The position numbers were made by a program, and so were the translations under genes. DNA of 64,000 nucleotides from Thermohalobaculum sp039816045 (GTDB lineage Bacteria > Pseudomonadota > Alphaproteobacteria > Rhodobacterales > Rhodobacteraceae). Each line of letters starts with the position of its first letter. Within the stretch, counting starts at the first letter, position 1. Under the pieces are notes generated by a model that worked only from the letters and a program-made list of their open reading frames with translations, did no database searches and was not told the origin of the DNA. Below are positions 17,263 through 27,917 of the stretch, in pieces. The stretch lies in assembly GCA_039816045.1 (NCBI GenBank), contig JBCBYB010000012.1, positions 1 to 64,000 of the forward strand, read 5' to 3'.

Positions 17263-18704
17263 ATGATCGAGATCCAGCTCACGAACACCCTATCAGGGGA
17301 AAAGACGCCTGTTGTCGCCGATGCCAACGGCCGGGTGGGCATGTATGTCTGCGGTCCGACCGTCTACGACCGGGCCCATATCGGCAACGCACGGCCAGTG
17401 GTTGTTTTCGACCTGCTGTTTCGTCTGTTGCGCCATGTTTATGGTGAACAGCGCATAACTTATGTCCGGAACTTTACGGATGTGGACGACAAGATAATCA
17501 AGCGGGCCGACGAGACTGGTCGGCCAATCGGCGACATAACCACCGAAACGAGCGCCTGGTATCTTGAGGACATGGCGGCCCTGGGAGCCCTTGAGCCGAA
17601 CATCATGCCCCGTGCGACGGCGTTCGTGTCGGCTCCCGAGCAACCGACGGATATGATCCGCTTGATCGAGACGTTGATCGACAAGGGCCATGCTTATGCC
17701 GCCGAGGGCCATGTGCTCTTCTCGGTCAAGAGCTGGGAGCCCTATGGCAGTCTGGCGCACCGTTCGCTCGATGAAATGATGGCGGGGGCGCGGGTAGAGG
17801 TTGCGCCTTACAAGCGCGATGCGATGGACTTTGTCCTCTGGAAGCCTTCGACGCCCGAGCAACCGGGGTGGGAGAGCCCCTGGGGTCGCGGTCGTCCGGG
17901 TTGGCACATCGAATGCTCTGCCATGGTCAAGGCGACGCTCGGTGACCGCATACAGATCCATGGAGGCGGGATCGATCTTGCCTTCCCGCATCATGAGAAT
18001 GAGCGTGCCCAGAGCTGCTGCGCGAACGGCACGGATGAGATGGCCGATATCTGGGTGCACAACGGGTATCTCATGGTTGAAGGGGAGAAAATGTCGAAAT
18101 CCCTCGGCAATTTCTTCACGGTGAAAGACCTCCGCGACCGAGGCATCCCCGGTCTTGTGATCCGCTATCTGCTGCTGTCGACGCATTATCGTCAGCCCAT
18201 CGACTGGACCGAGAAGCGGGTGGAGGAAGCAACCCGAGTGATCAACCGCTGGCGCCGGGCGCTCGATCATGCGGAAGGAAAGGGCACGCCGCCCGAGGAG
18301 GCGGTCGCGGCGCTTGCGGACGATTTGAACTCCTGGACCGCGCTGCGGGCCATCGATGCCGAGGCCAAGCGGGTGCTCGAGCCGCGGGACGAGGCCGAGG
18401 CGCGCGAAGCGTCGGCTGCCTTTCTAGGCGGGCTCGCGCTGATGGGGTTCGAGGGGCTGGAAAGTGCCTCGCATGTTGAGGAGGCGGCAAAAGGAGCCAT
18501 TGGTGACGACCAGACGGCCAGGATCGAAGCGCTTCTCGCCGCTCGGGTCGCAGCCCGCAAGTCGAAGGACTTCGCCTTGGCGGACGGGATTCGCGATGGC
18601 CTCTCCGCCGCCGGCGTCGTGGTCAAGGACGGCCCCGAGGGCACGGCTTGGGAACTCGGTCCCGCGTTCGACCCCGCTAAACTGACCGATCTGGAGAGCC
18701 TAAG

Positions 18705-18708
<4 letters not shown>
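17263..18708 (+). CDS. cysS: Cysteinyl-tRNA synthetase
   Basis: A 481-residue class I synthetase that attaches cysteine to its tRNA. HIGH-type motif in YVCGPTVYDRAHIGNARPVV, KMSKS motif in GEKMSKSLGNFFTV, and the zinc/cysteine-binding residues in VCGPT, GWHIECSAM and FPHHENERAQSCC are all present. The C-terminal helical anticodon-recognition part is complete. GCGAGGACGCT precedes the ATG as a modest ribosome-binding site. Its stop overlaps the cimA start (ATGA), giving a cysS-cimA-squalene-synthase-like operon. The 181 bases before it (17082-17262) contain no identifiable gene. Confidence 0.97.
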
Positions 18709-20367
<1,659 letters not shown>

Positions 20368-20375
<8 letters not shown>

Positions 20376-21198
20376 GCCGGATCTCGGCGCCCCAGCGGAT
20401 CTCGTCCGCCGATACGACCCGGATCTGTTTTCCACGGCGCTGTTTGCAGCTGAACCGGGGCGCAGTCGGTTGATGGCGCTATACGCAGCGGACGTCGAGC
20501 TCAGCCGTGCCGTTCACGCGGCGCGGACGCCGCAGACCGGGCCGCTGATCGCAGCGATGCGTCTCCAGTGGTGGCGCGATGTGGCCGATGCCGCGACCAA
20601 GGGACGCCCGCCGCCAGAACATGAAACCGCAGGTCCCTTTTCCAAGTTGATAGCGGATGGCGGGCTCACGGCCGAGGGGCTCGCGCCCTTGCTGGAAGCC
20701 TATGAGGCAGAGATTGCCGAGCGCCTCCCGCCCGAGGCCTATCCCGATTGGGCGGAGGGCCGATTTGGCACCTTGATCCGGCTCGCGTCCCGCATTCTGG
20801 CCCCGGATCATCCTTTACCCGACACGGTGGCGAAGGGGACGGGGCTCGCCTGCGCCACGGCCTTTGCGTTCCGCACGGCAACTGCGATGGCGCGGGACGG
20901 ACGATCGGTCCTGCCCGCGCTTGCACATGGCTCGCTTGGAGATCTGCAGATCGATGCGCACCTCGCTCAAGACCTGGCTGATCAGGCGCGCACTGCACGC
21001 GCTGCCCTCTCCGACGCGCGCCGGGCAGGCAGGGACCTTCCCCGCAGTCTCCTGCCAGCGCTGCTCCCGGCCCGGTTGGCAGAGCCAGTGTTGAGGAAGG
21101 TAGAGCGCAACCCGCAGGCTCTGATGGACGATCTCTCGCAAGGCCCCGCAGGAAGAGCAGCGACGCTGCTGCGCGCGTCGATCTTTGGCCGCTGGTAG
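20368..21198 (+). CDS. Squalene/phytoene synthase-like protein (NDUFAF6-type)
   Basis: A 276-residue member of the squalene/phytoene synthase fold, starting at a GTG that overlaps the cimA stop by 8 bases. The usual first Asp-rich motif is degenerate: the helix reads MALYAADVELSRAVHAARTP rather than carrying DxxxD. The second (GSLGDLQIDAHLAQDLADQA) keeps few acidic ligands. This matches the NDUFAF6-type branch, whose mitochondrial relative is a respiratory complex I assembly factor, rather than an active terpene synthase. A complex I role is inferred from family knowledge only, as no nuo genes are in the window. Confidence 0.82.
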
Positions 21199-21202
21199 AG
21201 CT

Positions 21203-21463
21203 TCAGCCTTTCGTGCGGCGTCCCGCGACGTAGATCGCGCAAAGGCCCCCGAGCATGAGGAAAATCAGCTGCGGTTCGAGAAGACCGCCAGAGGCGTCCA
21301 ATCCACTCTGTACCGGGCGCACACCGGCAGGCGCCGCCGCAAGAGAGGCGACAACATCATCTGCAATGTATCCACCGCTGTGCTTGACAAGTGGGACGGA
21401 CGCCGACATCGCCGGCGCCGCCAACCACAAAGCCACTATTGCAGCGCAACCCAAACGCGCCAT
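21203..21463 (-). CDS. Small exported protein with C-terminal membrane anchor
   Basis: An 86-residue protein with an N-terminal signal peptide (ARLGCAAIVALWLAAPAMSA), a short polar middle, and a C-terminal end GGLLEPQLIFLMLGGLCAIY followed by VAGRRTKG. That is one hydrophobic helix plus a basic tail. This tripartite end resembles PEP-CTERM-like sorting regions but lacks a canonical PEP or VPLPA motif. The neighbouring gene upstream on the same strand does encode a VPLPA-CTERM protein. A GTG at 21478 is an alternative start. It converges with the cimA operon. Confidence 0.65.
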   Translation of the reverse strand: MARLGCAAIVALWLAAPAMSASVPLVKHSGGYIADDVVASLAAAPAGVRPVQSGLDASGGLLEPQLIFLMLGGLCAIYVAGRRTKG

Positions 21464-21591
21464 CTTCACACCCGTCACTTACCACCACGAAAGCCTTAGC
21501 GAGCGAGCGTGACAGTTTTGGGGCGAGATCTTGGCGTCGCCGGTGACAGCCACTCAGATTGTGATCGTGGCGCCATCTTCGGGTTGGTCTT

Positions 21592-22293
21592 TCACGCCTG
21601 ACCGCGACGCCTGGAGATAAACAAGCAAAGGCCGAGGGCGCTGAGCATCATCCAGATGGGTGCTGGCAAGGGCACAGCCACATCGGTGATCTTAAAGTTC
21701 ACATCCAATTGCGAATTGCTCGGGACGTTCTCATTGCTCGGCCAGGTCAATGTCACTTCGCCCGAGAGGATCCAATCGTTGCTGAGATCGAAGCCACTGA
21801 TCTGAAGGTAAGCGGCGCCCGCAGAGCCGCCTCCGAGGAAGCTCAAGTTCGGTAGAGCCTCCCCGCCGAGCGTCATGTTCGAGATCTCGATGCGCCGGGA
21901 CGCGTCTTGGCTCCGCGCCCGGATGAAAAGCGACTTTGCATCGTCGAGCCCACTTCCGGGCAATGTCGTCTCGGAGGCAACGGAGGAGCCCACGACCAGG
22001 CTCAGCAATTGAGTCGTGCTCACATAGCTGAGCGTAAAGGCCTCCGCGTCACCACTCGCCCAGGTGAATTGCTGTACCGAGACCGGTGTGCCCGGTGGGT
22101 TCTGGATCCCGTACTCCCAGGATGGGCCGCCACCACGGATCTCGCCGACAGCGAACTCGCAATCCTGGTTCGACGTGCCCTGGTTGCAGAGATCGTTAAA
22201 GACGGTGTCGCCCTGAAAGCCTGTCACCGTAAGTGCGTTCGCTGCACTTGGGACCAAGAGCACGGCCAAAACCGTGCACACTACTATACGCAT
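21592..22293 (-). CDS. VPLPA-CTERM sorting-domain protein
   Basis: A 233-residue exported protein. The signal peptide is RIVVCTVLAVLLVPSAANA. The mature part is Ser/Gly/Asn-rich and beta-like with two cysteines (NDLCNQGTSNQDCEF). The C-terminus has the VPLPA-CTERM arrangement: VAVPLPAPIWMMLSALGLCL then FISRRRGQA, meaning motif, transmembrane helix and Arg cluster. Proteins of this kind are processed by an exosortase (XrtD class) and end up at the cell surface or in exopolysaccharide; no exosortase gene is in the window. The N-terminal region may be one of the choice-of-anchor domains. ATG at 22293 has GGGAG upstream. Confidence 0.82.
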   Translation of the reverse strand: MRIVVCTVLAVLLVPSAANALTVTGFQGDTVFNDLCNQGTSNQDCEFAVGEIRGGGPSWEYGIQNPPGTPVSVQQFTWASGDAEAFTLSYVSTTQLLSLVVGSSVASETTLPGSGLDDAKSLFIRARSQDASRRIEISNMTLGGEALPNLSFLGGGSAGAAYLQISGFDLSNDWILSGEVTLTWPSNENVPSNSQLDVNFKITDVAVPLPAPIWMMLSALGLCLFISRRRGQA

Positions 22294-22357
22294 CACGCCA
22301 CTCCCTTACCCGCGAGGGAGAATAGAACTTAGTGTGGCCTTTTTGGGGCGAGTTCCG

Positions 22358-22981
22358 TCACCGCCGGCGCAGAACGTAGACCGTCGCCTTAAGATCGATC
22401 TCGGGCAGATGATCGCCGTACTCCGAAAACAAGAGTTCCGCATAACCGGTGTCGATCAGCTCATGCAGCCGTCCGACAATGGTCCCATCCGACGCCGCAT
22501 GATCGTTGACCGAAAACACCAAGCAACCGCCCGAGGGCAGCTTGCCCAGGATCTCGTCGAGCACGGTGGGCGGCATGTACTCCGGAGAAACGCATCCGAT
22601 CGCCGCGGCGTTTTGATAGACACCCTCCGGCATTTCCAACGGCTGGGAAAGGTCGGAGAGGGCGAGGGACCGGTAGATCCCCTTGTCACGCGCCTTCTCC
22701 AGCATGCCCTCAGACAGATCGAAGCCATCGATGGTGCCAAAGCCCGCCGCCCTCAGTGCAAGCCCCGACAACCCGGTGCCGCACGCCAGATCCATGATCG
22801 GCTGATCGGGGAGAGCGACAAAGGTCGCCAGTGCTTCGGCGCAGCGTTTCGGCGTGACGTAACCGTTGTCGGCGACTTCGGCTTCGTAGCGAGCCGACCA
22901 ATCGTCGTAGAAGGGCTTCGCCTCTTCCGGGCTCGTGACCTTGTAGGCTCCGGCAAGGCTCGCACGGTCTGCATCGCCCAT
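22358..22981 (-). CDS. Class I SAM-dependent methyltransferase
   Basis: A 207-residue methyltransferase with a normal Rossmann core. Motif I is IMDLACGTGLSGLALRAAGF, followed by IDGFDLSEGMLEKARDKGI (the acidic end of strand 2 binding the ribose) and GGCLVFSVNDHA. The substrate is unknown. The N-terminal VTSPEEAKPFYDDWSARYE is typical of small-molecule methyltransferases of the TPMT/UbiE-like group. The start at 22981 follows a GGGGGAG site; the longer ORF from 23002 has none. It lies downstream of trmFO on the same strand, separated by 70 bases. Confidence 0.85.
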   Translation of the reverse strand: MGDADRASLAGAYKVTSPEEAKPFYDDWSARYEAEVADNGYVTPKRCAEALATFVALPDQPIMDLACGTGLSGLALRAAGFGTIDGFDLSEGMLEKARDKGIYRSLALSDLSQPLEMPEGVYQNAAAIGCVSPEYMPPTVLDEILGKLPSGGCLVFSVNDHAASDGTIVGRLHELIDTGYAELLFSEYGDHLPEIDLKATVYVLRRR

Positions 22982-23051
22982 TTGCGTCTCCCCCTGTCGC
23001 ATTTGGGCAAGTATTCGGTGACAGTTTTACAAATGCAACCGCCTGCGGGCA

Positions 23052-24434
23052 TCAAGCGGCGGGGCGCTCTGCTCTGGCAAATCCACCCTTGGCGAGCCAC
23101 TGCTCGAAAGCAGGCTTGGCCCGTTCGGTGTATGCACGGGCACGGTCTCGCTTGCCTCGCCGTCCGCCGCGTACGCCCTCGAGCGGGGGAAAGAGGCCGA
23201 AATTCACGTTCATCGGCTGGAAGGTCTCTGCCTCGGCTCCGCCGGTGATGTGGGCGACGAGGGCCCCTATGGCGGTTTCGGGTGGCGGCGGCACCAGCGT
23301 GCGCCCGAGCCGCTCGGCTGCTGCAAGATACCCCGCAAGGATGCCCATCGCACCGCTCTCGACATAGCCTTCGACGCCTGTGATCTGCCCCGCAAACCGC
23401 AAGCGCGGTTGCGCCCGCAAGCGCATCGCGCTGTCGAGCAGACGCGGGCTGTTGAGGAAGGTGTTGCGGTGGATCCCGCCGAGCCGCGCGAACCGCGCGT
23501 TCTCTAACCCGGGAATGCGGCCCAGGACCTCGGCTTGCGCGCCGTACTTCATCTTCGTCTGGAAGCCGACGAGGTTGTAAAGCGTGCCATGCCGGTTCTC
23601 ACGGCGGAGCTGTACGATGGCATAGGGCTTGGTGTCCGGTGCATGCGGGTTCGTCAGACCGACCGGCTTCAGCGGGCCATAGCGCAGTGTTTCACGGCCG
23701 CGCGCCGCCATCACCTCAATGGGCAGACATCCCTCGAAATAAGGTGTGCCCTCCCATTCCTTAAACGCGGTCTTGGGTGCGGCCAGGAGCGCGTCAATGA
23801 AGCCCTCATACTGCTCCCGGTCCATAGGGCAGTTGAGATAGGCCGTGCGTTCTTCTTCGGTCTCGCCCTTGTCATAGCGGGACTGGAACCACGCCTTGGA
23901 GAGATCGACGCTGTCCGCATGCACGATGGGGGCGATAGCATCGAAGAAGGCCAGGCTCTCTTCATCGGTCAGGCCGCGGATCGCCTGCGCCAAGGCATCG
24001 GATGTCAGAGGACCGGTCGCAACGATCACACTGTCCCAGTCCTCGGGCGGCAGGCCTGCCACTTCGCCGCGGTCGATGGTGATCAGCGGATGCCCGTGCA
24101 GGGCCTTGGTGACCGCGGCCGAGAACACCTCTCGATCCACCGCCAAAGCACCCCCGGCAGGCACCGAAGCGGGTTCGGCACAAGCCATCAGGATCGATCC
24201 GGCGCGCCGCATCTCCCAGTGCAGAAGGCCCACGGCGTTCGTCTCGTCGTCATCAGAGCGGAAGGAGTTGGAACAGACCAGTTCCGCCAAGCCATCCGTC
24301 TGGTGCGCATGGGTGCCACGCTCGGGCCGCATCTCGTGCAGCACAACAGGAACGCCGGCATTTGCGGCGGCCCAGGCAGCCTCACAGCCCGCCATGCCAC
24401 CGCCGATCACGTGAATTGGGGCGATATCGCTCAT
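23052..24434 (-). CDS. trmFO: tRNA U54 methyltransferase (folate/FAD-dependent)
   Basis: A 460-residue flavoprotein that methylates uridine 54 in the T-loop of tRNA using methylene-tetrahydrofolate. FAD-binding GxGxxG is at the N-terminus (IHVIGGGMAGCEAAWAAANA). Other hallmarks are RPERGTHAHQTDGLAELVCS, NSFRSDD, and the C-terminal FAGQITGVEGYVESGAMGIL and NVNFGLFPPL. The ATG at 24434 marks the first conserved residue; an ORF extension to 24629 would overlap the divergent orphan gene and lacks homology. Confidence 0.96.
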   Translation of the reverse strand: MSDIAPIHVIGGGMAGCEAAWAAANAGVPVVLHEMRPERGTHAHQTDGLAELVCSNSFRSDDDETNAVGLLHWEMRRAGSILMACAEPASVPAGGALAVDREVFSAAVTKALHGHPLITIDRGEVAGLPPEDWDSVIVATGPLTSDALAQAIRGLTDEESLAFFDAIAPIVHADSVDLSKAWFQSRYDKGETEEERTAYLNCPMDREQYEGFIDALLAAPKTAFKEWEGTPYFEGCLPIEVMAARGRETLRYGPLKPVGLTNPHAPDTKPYAIVQLRRENRHGTLYNLVGFQTKMKYGAQAEVLGRIPGLENARFARLGGIHRNTFLNSPRLLDSAMRLRAQPRLRFAGQITGVEGYVESGAMGILAGYLAAAERLGRTLVPPPPETAIGALVAHITGGAEAETFQPMNVNFGLFPPLEGVRGGRRGKRDRARAYTERAKPAFEQWLAKGGFARAERPAA

Positions 24435-24570
24435 GGGATCCAGATGCCCCGTTGCCGCGCTCAAGGCAAGGGCGGCGAGGGCCACATTGCCTCTGATCAG
24501 CATTGTAAACGTCTTGCGGCTCCACCATTTGCGTGGAACCGTTGCGACAAATTTTATTGGGAGATGAGAG

Positions 24571-25173
24571 ATGGCCGGACTGAATATGCAGGTTTGGGAT
24601 CGTAAACGCTGGCAGACAGAGCGCGACAAGGCCGGTGTTTCGAAGGGCGCATGTAGTAAGATCAGTGTCGGCTCGGAACTTGATAAGTTCCATAAAGCTT
24701 ATGCTAAAGACTATGTCACGGCTGCCAAGCAGGCAAAAGTCTTGAAAGGTAAGCTTGATACCTATTGCGCCTCGGTCAAAAAGAAGCATCCAAAATTTGA
24801 GAAGCTGATCAAAGACCGCCTGATGTTCTATACGACCAATTATATCAGCGCTATCGAGGGGATCTCTGCCTCGATGACGACCTATCCCGACGAACTGAAG
24901 GAGGCACGCACGCAATGGGCTCGGATGGCGTCAGCCTATTCTGAGTGGAAAGGCAGTGCCCGTGAGGGAGAAGCGTTTAAGCATCCTGCGTTGAAACCGC
25001 TCTGTGAATCGATGCTGCAGAGCGGAAACGCGGCGAAGAACCTCGCGCTCCTCAATCCCAAGTACAAGGCCCACGGCGATGCACTGGCAAAACTGGGATC
25101 AGTTCTGGATGGCGGCGCCTTCAACGAGAAAATTGGCGATAAGATCGACCAAGTGCTGAAGATGTCGGTCTAA
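24571..25173 (+). CDS. Hypothetical lysine-rich helical protein (orphan 4)
   Basis: A 200-residue soluble, helical protein of unknown family, rich in Lys and Ala, with no signal peptide. The N-terminus RWQTERDKAGVSKGACSK then LDKFHKAYAKDYVTAAKQAK parallels the start of orphan 1 at 1921-2670. GGGAGA precedes the ATG. Codon choice is noticeably more AT-rich than in neighbouring genes (many AAA, TAT, GAT and CTT codons), consistent with recent transfer or relaxed selection. A hairpin terminator follows at 25180. It is divergent from trmFO and has no operon partner. Confidence 0.8.
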   Translation: MAGLNMQVWDRKRWQTERDKAGVSKGACSKISVGSELDKFHKAYAKDYVTAAKQAKVLKGKLDTYCASVKKKHPKFEKLIKDRLMFYTTNYISAIEGISASMTTYPDELKEARTQWARMASAYSEWKGSAREGEAFKHPALKPLCESMLQSGNAAKNLALLNPKYKAHGDALAKLGSVLDGGAFNEKIGDKIDQVLKMSV

Positions 25174-25179
25174 CTGATT

Positions 25180-25207
25180 GGGCGCGGTGTTCCTGGCAGC
25201 CGCGCCC
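25180..25207 (+). terminator. Terminator-like hairpin after orphan 4
   Basis: A perfect 8-base-pair stem GGGCGCGG (25180-25187) / CCGCGCCC (25200-25207) with a 12-base loop is followed by CTTCTG. It sits between convergent genes and probably ends the orphan 4 transcript. The T-tract is weak. Confidence 0.55.
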
Positions 25208-25222
25208 CTTCTGCCGGGACAG

Positions 25223-25525
25223 TCAGTCTGCGCTCGGCCAGGACGCAAAGGGAAAAGGCTTGTTCTCCGTCGCTCCCGTCTGGAAAGCCGAAACCTCGGC
25301 CAGCCAGATGGCCAGTGAACGCCCGAACTCCGCCACGAACTGGTTTGGCTTGCCCGTGAGCAGCATGGTGATGAACTGCACCACCGCCGCGAGATTGAGC
25401 ATCACCTGCGCGATGGAGAACGCAATCACAAAGATCAGCATTAAGCCGCCGCGTTTCCAAATTGGTCGCCGGTCAAAGGTCTCTGCTTGGGTCTCGGTGT
25501 CCGTCGTGCTCGGGCTGGCGTTCAT
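25223..25525 (-). CDS. DUF4389 family membrane protein
   Basis: A protein of about 100 residues. After a polar N-terminus it has a long hydrophobic helix (GLMLIFVIAFSIAQVMLNLA) running into AAVVQFITMLLTGKPNQFVA and a C-terminal amphipathic segment (FGRSLAIWLAEVSAFQTGAT). The pattern L-x2-Q-F-x2-x-L-x-T-G-K-P-N is typical of DUF4389 proteins, which are small inner-membrane proteins without known function. The ATG at 25525 has GGAG upstream; an alternative ATG at 25555 has none. Confidence 0.75.
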   Translation of the reverse strand: MNASPSTTDTETQAETFDRRPIWKRGGLMLIFVIAFSIAQVMLNLAAVVQFITMLLTGKPNQFVAEFGRSLAIWLAEVSAFQTGATENKPFPFASWPSAD

Positions 25526-25708
25526 AGGCTTGGGGCCTCCATTGAAATGACTCATATGTTGCCAGTGAGGTGTGCACTGCAGCAGCCTCTGTCAACGGGG
25601 CGAACTGAAAACCCCTTGGCTTCGTAAACTGTTGTAAAAAATTTCATATCGAAGGCCTTACTTCAGAACGACACTCGTCTGGCAATCAATTTCGCTGGAG
25701 GACGAATA

Positions 25709-26674
25709 ATGAGCTTTCTTCAAATCGGCAGCTGGAATATCGAGCACCTCTCGGGCCGTAGCCCGGAAGAAAAACGCCAAAGCGCCTATGCCCTTGCGGA
25801 TCACATCGAACTGGCTGGCGTGGATATCATTGCGCTGCAGGAGATCTATGTCACGGACCCTGAGGAGGAGGTGCGGCTGTTTCCCGACCAGCCGGTGATC
25901 GCGTCGAGCGCCAAGGGGACACGACGCAACCGCGATCTCGACATCGTCTGCTACCTGCTCGAGGAACATCTCGGCAGTGAGTGGGCCTATCTCATCCTTC
26001 CCAACCGGTCGGAGGGCGATACCACCCAGCTCTGCGCCGTGCTTTGGAACGACACCAAAGTGAGCCAAACGGGTCTCCTCAAGATCCCAGTGAGCCATAA
26101 GGAAGGCGACCTGAACCTGTGGGACCGCACGCCGCACGCGGTGAAGATGACGTTCCGCATGAAGGTTTGGCGCGAGTTTGCGTCGGCGGAGGCCGAAGAC
26201 GGCACCGAATGGCGCCAAGTCGAAGAAGACAAGAGCCTGTCGCTGATCCCGCTCCACATGAAATCGAACTACGGCGGGAGCACTAAGAACATGCGCGTCC
26301 GGGAGGCCGAGGCGAAGACCTTGTGTGCGCAACTCGACCGGGTGCGCGCTGAAATCGACGAAAGCCTGGTCCTGATCGGCGATACGAATGTCCTGAAGTT
26401 CGACGAACCTGCGATCACATGTTTCGTCGATAATGGCCTGATTGATCTCAACAATACGGACAGCTCGACCTACTGGAGCCGACGCTATGGGGATTCCCCG
26501 TTCGATCGCGCCTTTGTCGCTGAGGATCGGCCGGAGTTCAAATACTCGCGCCAGTATGTTCTCCGGTCTGCCGATCTCGAGGCGCATGATCAACTGCTCT
26601 CTGACCACTACATGATCAAGATCAGCGGTAAGAGCTACCTCGACGATGGGGATCCGCGTCCGGCCCTCGGCTGA
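25709..26674 (+). CDS. Endonuclease/exonuclease/phosphatase (EEP) family protein
   Basis: A 321-residue metal-dependent phosphohydrolase of the DNase I / inositol phosphatase fold. Expected active-site stretches are all present: GSWNIEHLSG (Asn), IIALQEIYV (metal Glu), LIPLHMKSNYGGS, VLIGDTNVLK (Asp and Asn) and QLLSDHYMIKI (Asp-His pair). No signal peptide is seen, so the protein appears cytoplasmic unless exported by another route. The substrate may be nucleic acid, phosphoester or lipid; the motifs do not decide. A perfect GGAGGA precedes the ATG. It is a stand-alone gene next to orphan 4 and the DUF4389 gene. Confidence 0.85.
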   Translation: MSFLQIGSWNIEHLSGRSPEEKRQSAYALADHIELAGVDIIALQEIYVTDPEEEVRLFPDQPVIASSAKGTRRNRDLDIVCYLLEEHLGSEWAYLILPNRSEGDTTQLCAVLWNDTKVSQTGLLKIPVSHKEGDLNLWDRTPHAVKMTFRMKVWREFASAEAEDGTEWRQVEEDKSLSLIPLHMKSNYGGSTKNMRVREAEAKTLCAQLDRVRAEIDESLVLIGDTNVLKFDEPAITCFVDNGLIDLNNTDSSTYWSRRYGDSPFDRAFVAEDRPEFKYSRQYVLRSADLEAHDQLLSDHYMIKISGKSYLDDGDPRPALG

Positions 26675-26724
26675 CGCGATCAAGCGTGCTAGACTCGGGG
26701 CCTCCGGCAGAGAGTGGAGGCCCC

Positions 26725-27810
26725 ATGTGGATCGACGGCAAACCCTGGCGCACGATTTGGGCGGAAGCGGACGGGACGGTCGGGATCATCGATCAGACCA
26801 AGCTGCCCTTCGCCTTTGAGACGGTTGGTCTGACGACCGTGGCCGAGGCCGCCCATGCGATCGCCGCCATGCAGGTGCGGGGAGCCCCGTTGATCGGGGC
26901 GACGGCGGCTTACGGAATGGCAATAGCCACGCGAGTGGACCCCTCGGACGCAGGTCTGCGCGCGGCACACGCCACGCTCGGCGCCACGCGGCCCACGGCG
27001 GTCAATCTCCGCTGGGCCCTCGATTTGGCGCTCGAGAGCGTTCTGGCCCTGCCCGAAGGGGATCGGCGCGCTGCGGCCTATGCTTTGGCTGCGCGCATCG
27101 CGGATGAGGACGTGGCGCGCAACCGCGCCCTTGGCGAGCATGGGCTGGCGCTTATCCGTGCGGCTCAGGCGGATGGCCCAGTGAACATCTTGACCCATTG
27201 CAATGCGGGCTGGCTGGCAACGGTCGATTGGGGGACCGCGACGGCCCCGATCTATCGTGCGGCGGAGGAGGGCATGCCCGTTCACGTCTGGGTGGACGAG
27301 ACCCGCCCCCGCAACCAGGGCGGTCACCTGACCGCTTGGGAACTCGCGCGGGCCGGCATCCCCCACACGGTTCTCGCCGACAATGCAGGCGGGCACCTGA
27401 TGCAGGCGGGACAGGTCGATCTGTGCCTCGTCGGCACTGACCGCACCGCCGCCAATGGCGATGTGGCGAATAAGATCGGCACTTACCTCAAGGCTTTGGC
27501 AGCACAAGACACCGGCGTGCCGTTCTACGTCTGCTTGCCATCTCCAACCATCGATTGGACGCTAGGGAGCGGTGCCGAGATCCCCATCGAGGAGCGCAGT
27601 CCGCGCGAGGTCACCCATGTGAGTGGTCTGGCCGATGGGTTCGTTGTCGAGGCCGAAATCGTGAACCCGGGATCACCCGTTGCGAACCCCGCCTTCGATG
27701 TCACGCCGGCGCGCCTCGTGACGGGGTTGATCACCGAGCGCGGTGTGGCGGAGGCAAGCCGCGACGGCCTCGCCGCGCTCTTCCCGGAGCACGCCCTCAC
27801 CAGCGCCTGA
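26725..27810 (+). CDS. mtnA: Methylthioribose-1-phosphate isomerase
   Basis: A 361-residue enzyme of the eIF2B-like isomerase family in methionine salvage; it converts methylthioribose-1-phosphate to methylthioribulose-1-phosphate. Key segments are VRGAPLIGATAAYGMAIA, ILTHCNAGWLATVDWGTA (catalytic Cys), VWVDETRPRNQGG and LVGTDRTAANGDVANKIGTY (catalytic Asp). The ATG at 26725 follows GGAGG; the ORF extension from 26686 is not supported. No mtnK or other salvage genes are adjacent, so its pathway partners must lie elsewhere. Confidence 0.93.
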   Translation: MWIDGKPWRTIWAEADGTVGIIDQTKLPFAFETVGLTTVAEAAHAIAAMQVRGAPLIGATAAYGMAIATRVDPSDAGLRAAHATLGATRPTAVNLRWALDLALESVLALPEGDRRAAAYALAARIADEDVARNRALGEHGLALIRAAQADGPVNILTHCNAGWLATVDWGTATAPIYRAAEEGMPVHVWVDETRPRNQGGHLTAWELARAGIPHTVLADNAGGHLMQAGQVDLCLVGTDRTAANGDVANKIGTYLKALAAQDTGVPFYVCLPSPTIDWTLGSGAEIPIEERSPREVTHVSGLADGFVVEAEIVNPGSPVANPAFDVTPARLVTGLITERGVAEASRDGLAALFPEHALTSA

Positions 27811-27917
27811 CGCACCCTCACGGACCTGTGCCGAGAGGTGACAGACGGCCCTCTCGCCAGCTCCCTTACGCGCGCCCATCTCCTCCTCAGCGAAACGCAA
27901 AACCGGGAGGACCGACA

